A DNA stretch of 64,000 nucleotides from Candidatus Gastranaerophilales bacterium. GTDB lineage: Bacteria > Cyanobacteriota > Vampirovibrionia > Gastranaerophilales > Gastranaerophilaceae. The notes below the pieces were generated by a model. That model ran no database searches, was not told the DNA's origin, and was given only the letters and a program-made list of their open reading frames with translations. Of the stretch, positions 44,943-52,968 are shown piece by piece. Both the position numbers and the translations under genes were made by a program. The stretch spans positions 62,001 to 126,000 of the forward strand of contig CALVBO010000004.1 in the NCBI GenBank assembly GCA_944325835.1, read 5' to 3'. Positions within the stretch are counted from its first letter, which is position 1. The number at the start of each line of letters is the position of its first letter.

Positions 44943-46460
44943 ATGGGTTTAATAGAAAATATTTTAAAAAGGAAAAGCCCTGACGAGTTACTGGCTGTCA
45001 GTAAAAAGTCCGAACTTAAAAAGACATTAAACGTATTTGATTTAATGATAATAGGTATAGGGGCAGTTGTCGGAACCGGTATATTTACGATTATCGGTTC
45101 TGCAATCAAGGGCGGTCTGGAAGGCGCAGGCGCAGGCCCTGCTGTTATTATTTCAATGATACTGGCAGCGATTGCGTGTGTATTTTCAGCACTTTGTTAC
45201 AGCGAAATCGCAGCGATGATGCCTATTGCCGGAAGCGCTTATACATATACTTACGCAACAATGGGTGAATTTATGGCGTGGATGGTCGGCTGGATTTTAA
45301 TGCTGGAGTATGCTATCGGAAATATTACGGTGGCAAGTGCATGGACTGGATATTTTGTTCAGTTTCTCAAAGGTTTTAAACATCTTTTACCCGCGTTTGT
45401 CGTTAACTTCCCGCTCTGGCTCAGAAACGATTACAGAACAATTCTCACTATGTGCAATCAGAACGGTTTGAATCCGCACGATTATATGCCGTTTTTATTT
45501 GATAAAATTCCGGTTGCAATCAATCTCCCTGCAATTTTTATTGTACTTGTTTTGACTCTGTTGTTGATTAAAGGTGTTAAAGAGTCAACAAGAGTTGCAA
45601 GTATTATGGTTGCAGTGAATATGTTTATGATTTTGTCATTTATTGTGGTCGGTGCGTTTTACGTTAAGCCTGAAAACTGGACTCCTTTTGCCCCGAACGG
45701 GTTTGAAGGTATTTTTATGGGCGCGTTTTTGATTTTCTTTGCATATATCGGTTTTGATGCAATTTCAACGTGTGCTGAGGAAACAGAAAACCCTCAAAGA
45801 GATTTACCTATCGGTATTTTGGGAACTTTAATTTTCTGCACGGTGTTGTACGTTTTTGTAGCACTTGTATTAACAGGAATTGTTCCTTTGCAAACTATTA
45901 ATACATCTGCACCGATTGCGGCGGCAATGAAATTCGTCGGCAAAGACTGGTTCGCGGGAGTTATTTCTACCGGTGCATTATGCGCTTTGACGTCTGTCCT
46001 TTTAATTTATCAGCTTGGAACAACCAGAATTTTGTATGCAATGAGCCGTGACAGATTTTTGCCAAAGGCGGTTAGAGTCATTCACAGAAAATTCAGAACC
46101 CCTCACGTTTTGACCTGGATTGCCGGTATTATAGTAATCATCGGTTCACTGTTTATGGATTTGAACATATCGGCAGAACTTTGTAACTTCGGTACCTTTA
46201 CATCATTTATAATAATTTGTATTGCGGTATTGATTTTGAGAAAAACAGAACCAAAAAGGGAACGTCCGTTCAAAGTCCCGCTCTGTCCGTGGTTCCCGAT
46301 TTTAGGGATTTTAACGTGCGGCGGTTTGATGGTTTATTCAATGAAATTTTTGAAAACCTCGTCAATATACTTTCCGCTGTGGTTGTTGATGGGCATAGCG
46401 ATTTACGCGGCATACGGATACAAACAAAAAAGACTTGAAGATATGGGAAAACGGCAGTAG
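44943..46460 (+). CDS. APC-family amino acid permease, paralog 2
   Basis: The start lies one base after the stop of paralog 1. The 505 residues repeat the plan of the first gene (IIGIGAVVGTGIFTIIGSAI, KPENWTPFAPNGFEGIF, FFAYIGFDAISTCAEETENP), a clear tandem duplication. Differences in helix 1 (GTGIF versus GSGIF) suggest altered substrate range, which is inference. A terminator overlaps its stop codon. Confidence 0.9.
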   Translation: MGLIENILKRKSPDELLAVSKKSELKKTLNVFDLMIIGIGAVVGTGIFTIIGSAIKGGLEGAGAGPAVIISMILAAIACVFSALCYSEIAAMMPIAGSAYTYTYATMGEFMAWMVGWILMLEYAIGNITVASAWTGYFVQFLKGFKHLLPAFVVNFPLWLRNDYRTILTMCNQNGLNPHDYMPFLFDKIPVAINLPAIFIVLVLTLLLIKGVKESTRVASIMVAVNMFMILSFIVVGAFYVKPENWTPFAPNGFEGIFMGAFLIFFAYIGFDAISTCAEETENPQRDLPIGILGTLIFCTVLYVFVALVLTGIVPLQTINTSAPIAAAMKFVGKDWFAGVISTGALCALTSVLLIYQLGTTRILYAMSRDRFLPKAVRVIHRKFRTPHVLTWIAGIIVIIGSLFMDLNISAELCNFGTFTSFIIICIAVLILRKTEPKRERPFKVPLCPWFPILGILTCGGLMVYSMKFLKTSSIYFPLWLLMGIAIYAAYGYKQKRLEDMGKRQ

Positions 46461-46477
46461 TTATACTGCCGTTTTTT
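46448..46477 (+). terminator. Terminator overlapping permease stop codon
   Basis: AAACGGCAGTA-GTTA-TACTGCCGTTTTTT. Confidence 0.85.
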
Positions 46478-46482
46478 AGGGC

Positions 46483-46511
46483 TTGACTAATAATAAAAAA
46501 TAATACATAAT
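46483..46511 (+). promoter_or_regulatory. Promoter of prepilin copy 3
   Basis: TTGACT, 17-bp spacer, CATAAT. Confidence 0.8.
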
Positions 46512-46577
46512 AATTGTGTATCAAAAGAAAGGAAGGGTAAATGAATGAACGAAATTAAGACTGTAACGACAAGGACA

Positions 46578-46590
46578 GGGGGGGGGGGGG
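46578..46590 (+). repeat. Poly-G tract, 13 G, prepilin copy 3
   Basis: Starts on a codon boundary after eleven codons and runs directly into the palindrome CCGGCTGAGCCGG. Confidence 0.9.
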
Positions 46591-46868
46591 CCGGCTGAGC
46601 CGGTGCCATATTTGGTTCCGAGCGACTGGACCACGAAAAACATAAGGGTGAAGGCTGAGCCGGTCGCGAGCGCAACATTGGGACTGCGCCTCGCGTTTTC
46701 TTGTTCGACTCGCGGAAAACGTGCCTACGTGCTTTCAGCACTCCGCACTCCGCTCGCTCACGCAAACGCCACCGCTCGCGCTTGCAACCAAGAACGCGGT
46801 CTTGCTTGTCGCGCGCTCGACTTTGCACAAGGCAAGCCTTGTTCCGTGGCTCTGCTCGGCTTGGCATT
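46591..46868 (+). other. GC-rich foreign-looking leader insert of prepilin copy 3
   Basis: The segment is much richer in G+C than its surroundings and contains several hairpins (CCGGC-TGA-GCCGG, ACAAGGC-AA-GCCTTGT, CGCGTTTTC with GCGGAAAACG). It is open in the prepilin frame, with Arg/Ala-rich coding unlike neighbours. Confidence 0.6.
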
Positions 46869-47814
46869 CACCATGGCGGAAATCCTGTTATCCCTGACGA
46901 TAATCGGTGTTGTGGCTGCGATAACGCTGCCGAGCCTCACGGGCAACATAAATGAGCGCACATGGAACACACAAAGAAAAGCTCTTTATGCACGGTTTAG
47001 TCAGGCGATAGCTCTTATGCCCGCATTGAACGGCTTCGGAACCCTGATTGAGGAAACTGACAGCGCAGGTTAACGTCAATAGAAGATACCGCGGCGGAAA
47101 CTTTTGTCACAAGCGGACTTTCAAAAGTCTTAAAAATTAATAACATCTGTGACAATGAACATCTGCAAGACTGCGGGATTACAAGTTCATGGACAACAAT
47201 GAATGGTAGTGCTATTTCTGTTCCAACAACAATGAAAGATTTAAATCAATTTATTGTGAGTAATTCATATCCGGGCGTAGAGTTTTCGCAGATTAATACA
47301 AAAGCTGCTGCATTTGAAACTGCAAACGGAGAAAGTGTTCTGGTTTATTATGCCCCGGGCTGTCAGCCAAATAATAATGAAACAACAGAGCATAACTCGC
47401 AAGCAAAAATGTGTGCGAACTTTGTTTTCGATATGAACGGTAATAAAGGCCCGAATACTATAGGCAAAGATATCGGGTTCCTGACGGTATTTTATCCGAT
47501 TGATTCAAAAGTTGTTGCCCCGATACCGCACCAGCGGGACGCCGGTACAAATATTGCTCAAGAAGATGCCTCGGCTGCTTGCACTGCACAAGATCCGGAA
47601 TACAGAATTCCTAATATGTATGAAAAGGCGTCACTGTTTACAAATAAAGATTTGATTGGTAATATTACCAGCTGCGTCGGCTACAATACATCTTCAGTGC
47701 TTTCCTCAACTCAGGCATGGAGAGTCGGAACTCAGTCCGGTAATTTTTGGGTTGGTGAAAAATCCCTGGCAAGATATCTTCGCTGTGTTAAGCGTAACTA
47801 AGCATAATTTTTAC

Positions 47815-47842
47815 AAGGGGGCGGAAAGTTCCGCCCTTTACT
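47815..47842 (+). terminator. Terminator of prepilin copy 3
   Basis: GGGCGGAA-AG-TTCCGCCC with CTTTACTATT tail. Nothing else is seen up to the next gene except AT-rich promoter-like sequence. Confidence 0.7.
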
Positions 47843-47990
47843 ATTACCAGGTCAACTTTGTAAATTTTTGTAACAAATACACCCCCGAATTAATCCTTTA
47901 GTATTATTTTTTCTACCCGTTTGTGCTATATTAAATCATGTAAGAATGTGGATTAATATACCATAGTTAGAATAAGAAATGGAGGCTAAA

Positions 47991-49709
47991 ATGACAGTTG
48001 GACAATTCGTGTTTATGTTGCACAGTCATCTCCCGTACTACAGAAAAGCGGGAATGTGGCCGTTTGGGGAAGAAAACCTTTACGAATGTATGGCAGAAAC
48101 CTACGTGCCTTTGCTGAATGCAATATCCGAATTATATGATGAAGGTATTAAAGCGAAACTTACGGTTGGTATTACGCCGATTTTGGCTGAACAGCTTAAT
48201 GACCAGCATCTTAAAGAAGGTTTTGTTAAGTATTTAGATTCAAGAATTGCTCAAGTGTCTAAGGATTTGGAAAGATATCCGGATCCGAAAGTTCCTCACT
48301 CCCAGCATTTAAAATACCTCGCAAAGTATTATTTTGACTGGTTTAATCACATCAGAGATTCGTTCGTAAATAAATACGGCATGGATTTGATTGCTCAATT
48401 TAAAAAATATCAGGATTTAGGCTGTATTGAAATTACGACTTCCGGTGCAACTCACGGGTTCTCTCCGCTGCTGGCAACAGACAGCAATCTGAATGCGCAG
48501 TTTAAAGTCGGCTCCGATACAACAGAAAGACTTTTCGGCAAACGTGCTAAGGGCTGCTGGCTTCCTGAATGTGCTTACAGACAAGGTTATGAGTTCGTTG
48601 GTAAGGACGGTAAGAAAAAATGGCGTCCGGCTATTGAAGTTACTCTGCAAAATAACGGTATTGAGTACTTCTTTACTGAATCTCATGTTATTGAAGGAGG
48701 TAACTCTATCGGAAACCGCCGTGTAATAGGTATTTACGGTAATATTGAATATATACCGCTTCCGGATCGCCCTGCAACCGGTTATGATACTTATTCTGCT
48801 TACTGGCTGCCGGATGCGCAGGTTGCTGTTATGGGCAGAAACGACAGAGCTGGTTATCAGGTTTGGTCTGCTGCTGACGGTTATCCGGGTGACGGATGTT
48901 TCAGAGAATTCCACAAAAAAGACGACAAGTCTGGCATGCACTACTGGAGAATTACTTCTCCAAAAACGGATTTAGGCGACAAAATGCTTTATGATCCGGT
49001 GCTTGCTCTGAATAAAATCAGCGAAAACTCTGATCACTACACAACTTTAATCTACCACTTGATGAATGATTACAAAAAAGCTACCGGCAAAGAAGGGCTG
49101 GTAATGGTATCGTTCGACACAGAACTTTTCGGCCACTGGTGGTTTGAAGGTGTTGAATTCATTAAACAGGTAATCAAAAAATTCAACAACTTTGTTCCGG
49201 AAGTTGAAAGAATGACAGCAGGTGAATACTTAAAAGCTTATCCGCCGAAAGAAGCTATTCAAATTCCTGAAAGTTCCTGGGGACAAGGCGGTCACTTCTA
49301 TGTATGGCAAAACCACCTTACTGAATGGATGTGGCCTATTATTCACTCTTGCGAAAAACGAATTAATGCTATTGTGGATAATTATCCTGAAATTCCTGAG
49401 GATAAACTTCTCCACCGTGCGTTGAACCAGCTTGCAAGAGAAAATCTGCTGCTGCAAAGTTCAGACTGGCCGTTCCTGATTACGACATGGCAGGCTAAAG
49501 ACTACGCAACAGATAGGTTCAGAGAACACGTTGACCGCTTTGAAACTATCGCGGATATGATTGAAAGCGGTAATATAGATGATGCGAAGCTGAAAGAAAT
49601 CGAAAGTATTGATAATTGTTTCCCGGTAATAGATTACAGGGTTTATCAATCAATAGAGGAGGGTGTAATTCCTCAGCAATCAGCGAAACTCGCACCACTT
49701 TACAATTAG
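47991..49709 (+). CDS. Glycoside hydrolase family 57, branching-enzyme-like
   Basis: GH57 enzymes of this size include 1,4-alpha-glucan branching enzymes. The 572-residue protein starts with the fold's VGQFVFMLHSHLPYYRKAGM (HSH motif). The nucleophile motif CWLPECAY has Glu193, and the acid motif MVSFDTELFGHWW has Asp376; EITTSGATHGFSPLLA is a further family block. GGAGG six bases before the ATG supports 47991; the upstream ATG at 47979 overlaps that ribosome site. Amylase-type activity is possible, but branching is favoured by motif pattern. Confidence 0.85.
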   Translation: MTVGQFVFMLHSHLPYYRKAGMWPFGEENLYECMAETYVPLLNAISELYDEGIKAKLTVGITPILAEQLNDQHLKEGFVKYLDSRIAQVSKDLERYPDPKVPHSQHLKYLAKYYFDWFNHIRDSFVNKYGMDLIAQFKKYQDLGCIEITTSGATHGFSPLLATDSNLNAQFKVGSDTTERLFGKRAKGCWLPECAYRQGYEFVGKDGKKKWRPAIEVTLQNNGIEYFFTESHVIEGGNSIGNRRVIGIYGNIEYIPLPDRPATGYDTYSAYWLPDAQVAVMGRNDRAGYQVWSAADGYPGDGCFREFHKKDDKSGMHYWRITSPKTDLGDKMLYDPVLALNKISENSDHYTTLIYHLMNDYKKATGKEGLVMVSFDTELFGHWWFEGVEFIKQVIKKFNNFVPEVERMTAGEYLKAYPPKEAIQIPESSWGQGGHFYVWQNHLTEWMWPIIHSCEKRINAIVDNYPEIPEDKLLHRALNQLARENLLLQSSDWPFLITTWQAKDYATDRFREHVDRFETIADMIESGNIDDAKLKEIESIDNCFPVIDYRVYQSIEEGVIPQQSAKLAPLYN

Positions 49710-49712
49710 AAT

Positions 49713-49745
49713 AATAAAGCCCCCATTTTAAAAGGGGGCTTTATT
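49713..49745 (+). terminator. Terminator of the GH57 gene
   Basis: AATAAAGCCCCC and GGGGGCTTTATT flank an A/T loop. Confidence 0.88.
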
Positions 49746-49762
49746 ATTCGGAGCAATCGGTC

Positions 49763-49791
49763 TTGACTAATCAAGAAAAGTAGTACATAAT
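49763..49791 (+). promoter_or_regulatory. Promoter of prepilin copy 4
   Basis: TTGACT, 17-bp spacer, CATAAT. A small leader hairpin (CGGGT-ATTA-ACCCG) lies before the ribosome site. Confidence 0.8.
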
Positions 49792-49839
49792 GAAGATGTG
49801 TAAAAAGAAGCGGGTATTAACCCGAGAAAGGATAGAAAG

Positions 49840-50878
49840 ATGAAAAACCGAAGTGTAAGTATTAGTACGGGGGGGGGGGGGGCCGGCTGAGCCGGTTCTA
49901 CAATTGAACCCGAGCAAGATTTTAGCCTTCACCATGGCGGAGATATTGTTATCCCTGACGATAATAGGCGTAGTAGCGGCGATAACGCTTCCGTCACTTA
50001 CAGGAAACATTAACGAGCGCACCTGGAACACCCAGAGAAAAGCGCTTTATGCCCGATTTAGTCAGGCGATAGCTCTTATGCCCGCGTTGAATGGCTTCGG
50101 AACCCTGATTGAGGAAACTGACAGCGCAGGTTCAACGTCAATAGAAGATACTGCTGCTGAAACTTTTGTCACAAGCGGACTTTCAAAAGTTTTAAAGATT
50201 AATAACATCTGTGATAATGAACATCTGGAAGATTGCGGGATAAATTCGACTTTAGTTACACTGAATGGTTCTACGATTGATACCCCTAAGACAATGTCTG
50301 AATTAAATCCCCACATGACTGATAATACTGTAATCGGCGGCGGTTTTGGAGTTCCTTATAAACAGCTGGATACAAAAGCCGCAGCATTTGAAACACAAAA
50401 CGGTGAAAGTATTTTGGCTTTTTATAATCCAAACTGTCAGCCGGCAATGGGTGAAACGTCAAACTATGCTGTTCAACCGAAAATATGTTTAAATTTTATT
50501 TTTGACATGAACGGTAACAAAGGCCCGAATACTGTCGGGAAGGATATAGGCTTTATGTCTGTGCTGTATCCGACAGATAGCGCGGTGGTTGCACCAAATA
50601 TTCCTGTACAGAGGGCTTCTTCTACTGCAAATCAGCAGGATGCAATGTCAATTTGTAAAGAGCAGGATTCGGAATTTAGAATTCCTAGTCAGGATGAACT
50701 TGCGTCTATGTTTGTTAACCAGAGGTTAATCAATGGTGAGATGGTTACAGGCAGTACAAATTACTGGTCGGCAACCTTGTATGACTCTACAAGAGCTTGG
50801 ACGCAGGGGTTCTCCAGCGGCGGCCGGTTAATCCATGCCAGAAGCAGTGCATTTAGGGTTCACTGTGTGAAACGCTAA
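49840..50878 (+). CDS. Phase-variable prepilin-like protein, copy 4 (shortest leader; frame broken at G tract)
   Basis: The start follows AGAAAGGATAGAAAG and encodes MKNRSVSIST. Fourteen G (49869-49882) then force a stop at GGC TGA. With 13 G the frame reads about 30 leader residues (GGGGPAEPVLQLNPSKILA) into FTMAEILLSLTIIGVVAAIT and on to 50878. This is the simplest copy and shows what the ancestral leader may look like. The C-terminal domain has the RIPSQDELASMFVNQRLI, YWSATLYDS and VHCVKR blocks of the DUF1566/Lcl_C-like pattern. Its end overlaps a small antisense ORF by 26 bp. Confidence 0.82.
49869..49882 (+). repeat. Poly-G tract, 14 G, prepilin copy 4
   Basis: The first G completes an ACG codon, so 13 G lie beyond the codon boundary, as in the other copies. 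One G fewer opens the frame. Confidence 0.9.
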
Positions 50879-51014
50879 GGGTAAGCTCTGTTTCTGTAAT
50901 ATCAATAATAGCCCAGCGAATGACATTAAAACCCATATCGGATAGCTGTTTTTCTATCCAAAGGTTGTCAAAGTCGTTGGGCTTTTTTAATTTTACAGTT
51001 TGCGTTGTTATCAT
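50853..51014 (-). CDS. 53-aa protein coupled to glmS
   Basis: The ATG overlaps the glmS stop (ATGA). The product begins MITTQTVKLKKPNDFDNLWI, continues EKQLSDMGFNVIRWAIIDIT and ends SVSHSEP. It looks like a compact soluble alpha/beta protein with natural composition, and coupling to glmS supports translation. It covers nearly the whole gap between glmS and prepilin copy 4 and overlaps the end of the latter. No family is recognised. Confidence 0.6.
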   Translation of the reverse strand: MITTQTVKLKKPNDFDNLWIEKQLSDMGFNVIRWAIIDITETELTLSVSHSEP

Positions 51015-52855
51015 TCAACTGTCACCGATTTCGCTAAATTCCTTGGCTGGTCAACGTCTTTACCCAGAAATTCCGCTATATAGTATGCAAGAAGCTGGAG
51101 CGGAACGATTGCAATTAGCGGTGAAAGGTATTCCTGAACTTCCGGAACTCGGATTACGAAATCAAAGAGGTCATTAAGTTTTTCATCAGTCGAGTTCGTC
51201 AGCGCAATCATTCTGGCGTTGCGTGCTTTTGATTCTTCGCTGTTTGAAAGGATTTTGTCGTAAACAAGTCCTTTCATAAGGATTGCAAGAACCGGCATGC
51301 TTTCATCCAGCATTGCAATAGGCCCGTGTTTAAGCTCACCTGCCGGATAGCCGGTTGCGTTGATGTAGCTGATTTCTTTTAGTTTCAGAGCGCCTTCAAG
51401 AGCTGTCGGGTAGTTCACACCGCGGGCAATAAAGATAAAATCTTTTGTATTGGCGTAGATTTTAGCGCATTCCTGAATAGGTTCTTTATGAACAAGAATT
51501 TGTTCAAGCTTTTGCGGCAGAACCATAAGTTCGCTTTTGAGCGTTTTAAGGAGCGTTTCTTCCATAGTACCTTTAACTTCGGCCATTTTAAGCGCAAGCA
51601 GGTAGAAGGAAAGGAGCTGCGCCATGTAGGATTTTGTTGCGGCAACGGAAACTTCTATGCCTGCATTTACCGAGATTAAGCTGTCAGCTTCGCGAGCCAT
51701 AGCAGAATCCGGCCGGTTTGTTATGATTAAGATGTGCGATCCTTTTGCCTTAGCCTGTTTAATAGCTGTCAGAGTGTCTGCGGTTTCGCCGGATTGCGAC
51801 ACACCGATAACAAGAGTATTGGTATTTGTAACGGTTTTTCTGTAAATGTATTCACTGGAAGCTTCAACATCTACGGCAATATCGCAGAAACTTTCGATTA
51901 TATATTTCCCTACCATTGCGGCGTGAAGTGATGTTCCGCAGGCAATAATTTGAATACGTGTAAGATTTTTGAGGGTTTCTTTGTTTAACTTAACCTCATC
52001 AAGCTGGATTTCGCTGTCTATTGAGTGAAGCTTTCCGGCTAAGATATTTCTCACAACACTTGGCTGTTCGTGGATTTCTTTGAGCATAAAGTGCTTATAG
52101 CCCATTTTACTAAGCGCTACCGGCTCCCACGGAAGAACTTCTGTCACATAATTTATAGGGTTGTTGTCAGTGTCAATAATCTGCATATCTTCGCGGGTTA
52201 TGGTTGCAATCTGGTTATCTTTAAGATAAACGGCTTTTTTCGTGTATTTAATAATCGCCGGAACGTCAGATGCAACAAAGTATTCGCCATCTCCTATTCC
52301 TACAAGTAACGGAGCGTTACGTTTTGTTGCAACAATTTTGTCAGGATAATTCTTATGAATTACGCAGAGTGCAAACGCGCCTTCAATTTCATTGACAGCA
52401 AGTCTTACTGCTTCTGTCAGGTCTTTACAGACGGCGTATTTTTGACCGATAAGATGTGCGACTGTTTCTGTGTCGGTTTGGGAACGGAAAACGCAGCCTT
52501 GAGCTTCAAGACGCACTTTTAATTCTTTAAAGTTTTCAATGATACCGTTATGAACAATTGCAATTCCGCCGCAGTTGCAGGTGTGCGGGTGAGCGTTGAC
52601 AACAGTTGCTGCCCCGTGGGTTGCCCAGCGGATGTGACCGATACCGAGCGTTGATGAAATTATTTTGTCACGGTTGATAAAAAGTAAATCGTTAAGGTTT
52701 TGGAGTTTTCCTTCAGCCTTATAAATATCAATTTTATCTTTTTCCATAAGCGCAACGCCGGAGGAGTCATAACCGCGGTATTCAAGCTGTTTTAATCCGT
52801 CGATTAAAATATCTGCTGCTGATTTTTCACCAATATATCCGACTATCCCACACAT
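51011..52855 (-). CDS. glmS: Glutamine:fructose-6-phosphate aminotransferase
   Basis: GlmS makes glucosamine-6-phosphate for peptidoglycan and LPS. Cys2 of MCGIVGYIGEKSA is the glutaminase nucleophile after Met removal. SQSGETADTLTAIKQAKAKG and the preceding VIGV block belong to the isomerase SIS domains, and the C-terminus DQPRNLAKSVTVE is canonical. The 614-residue length is normal. AAAGGAGAGAAAATTT precedes the ATG. No glmS ribozyme-like sequence is seen in the short leader. Confidence 0.97.
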   Translation of the reverse strand: MCGIVGYIGEKSAADILIDGLKQLEYRGYDSSGVALMEKDKIDIYKAEGKLQNLNDLLFINRDKIISSTLGIGHIRWATHGAATVVNAHPHTCNCGGIAIVHNGIIENFKELKVRLEAQGCVFRSQTDTETVAHLIGQKYAVCKDLTEAVRLAVNEIEGAFALCVIHKNYPDKIVATKRNAPLLVGIGDGEYFVASDVPAIIKYTKKAVYLKDNQIATITREDMQIIDTDNNPINYVTEVLPWEPVALSKMGYKHFMLKEIHEQPSVVRNILAGKLHSIDSEIQLDEVKLNKETLKNLTRIQIIACGTSLHAAMVGKYIIESFCDIAVDVEASSEYIYRKTVTNTNTLVIGVSQSGETADTLTAIKQAKAKGSHILIITNRPDSAMAREADSLISVNAGIEVSVAATKSYMAQLLSFYLLALKMAEVKGTMEETLLKTLKSELMVLPQKLEQILVHKEPIQECAKIYANTKDFIFIARGVNYPTALEGALKLKEISYINATGYPAGELKHGPIAMLDESMPVLAILMKGLVYDKILSNSEESKARNARMIALTNSTDEKLNDLFDFVIRVPEVQEYLSPLIAIVPLQLLAYYIAEFLGKDVDQPRNLAKSVTVE

Positions 52856-52968
52856 AAATTTTCTCTCCTTTTTAATCTCTATATTTTAAATTATACCATT
52901 CACAAAACGATAACTGAAAATCCTTATAAAATTTTTATATACCAGGAGTACGGGGGGCGGCTGTGTCC

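Larger units (their letters stand above)
46545..47801 (+). pseudogene. Prepilin-like protein copy 3, frame broken at G tract and by a 1-base deletion
   Basis: The start after AAGAAAGGAAGGG encodes MNEIKTVTTRT, then 13 G (46578-46590), then stops at GCC GGC TGA. With 12 G the frame runs through a GC-rich leader of about 90 residues to LAFTMAEILLSLTIIGVVAA and the conserved N-terminal region, but ends at a TAA near 47073. Compared with copy 4, one C is missing in GGTTAACG (copy 4 has GGTTCAACG). The remainder continues in another frame to 47801 (IPNMYEKASLFTNKDLIG, YLRCVKRN). Two lesions suggest a silent or decaying copy, unless the deletion is a sequencing error. Confidence 0.75.

Noticed and set aside
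46545-46868. GC-rich leader of prepilin copy 3 as a separate transferred gene
   Set aside because: No start, domain or ribosome site of its own; it reads only as part of the prepilin frame and is full of hairpins.
26406-50878. Diversity-generating retroelement behind the variable lectin-like C-termini
   Set aside because: No reverse transcriptase, no template repeat and no adenine-biased variation are visible.
52856-52968. glmS ribozyme in the glmS leader
   Set aside because: The leader is short and AT-rich and lacks the conserved core and pseudoknot sequences.
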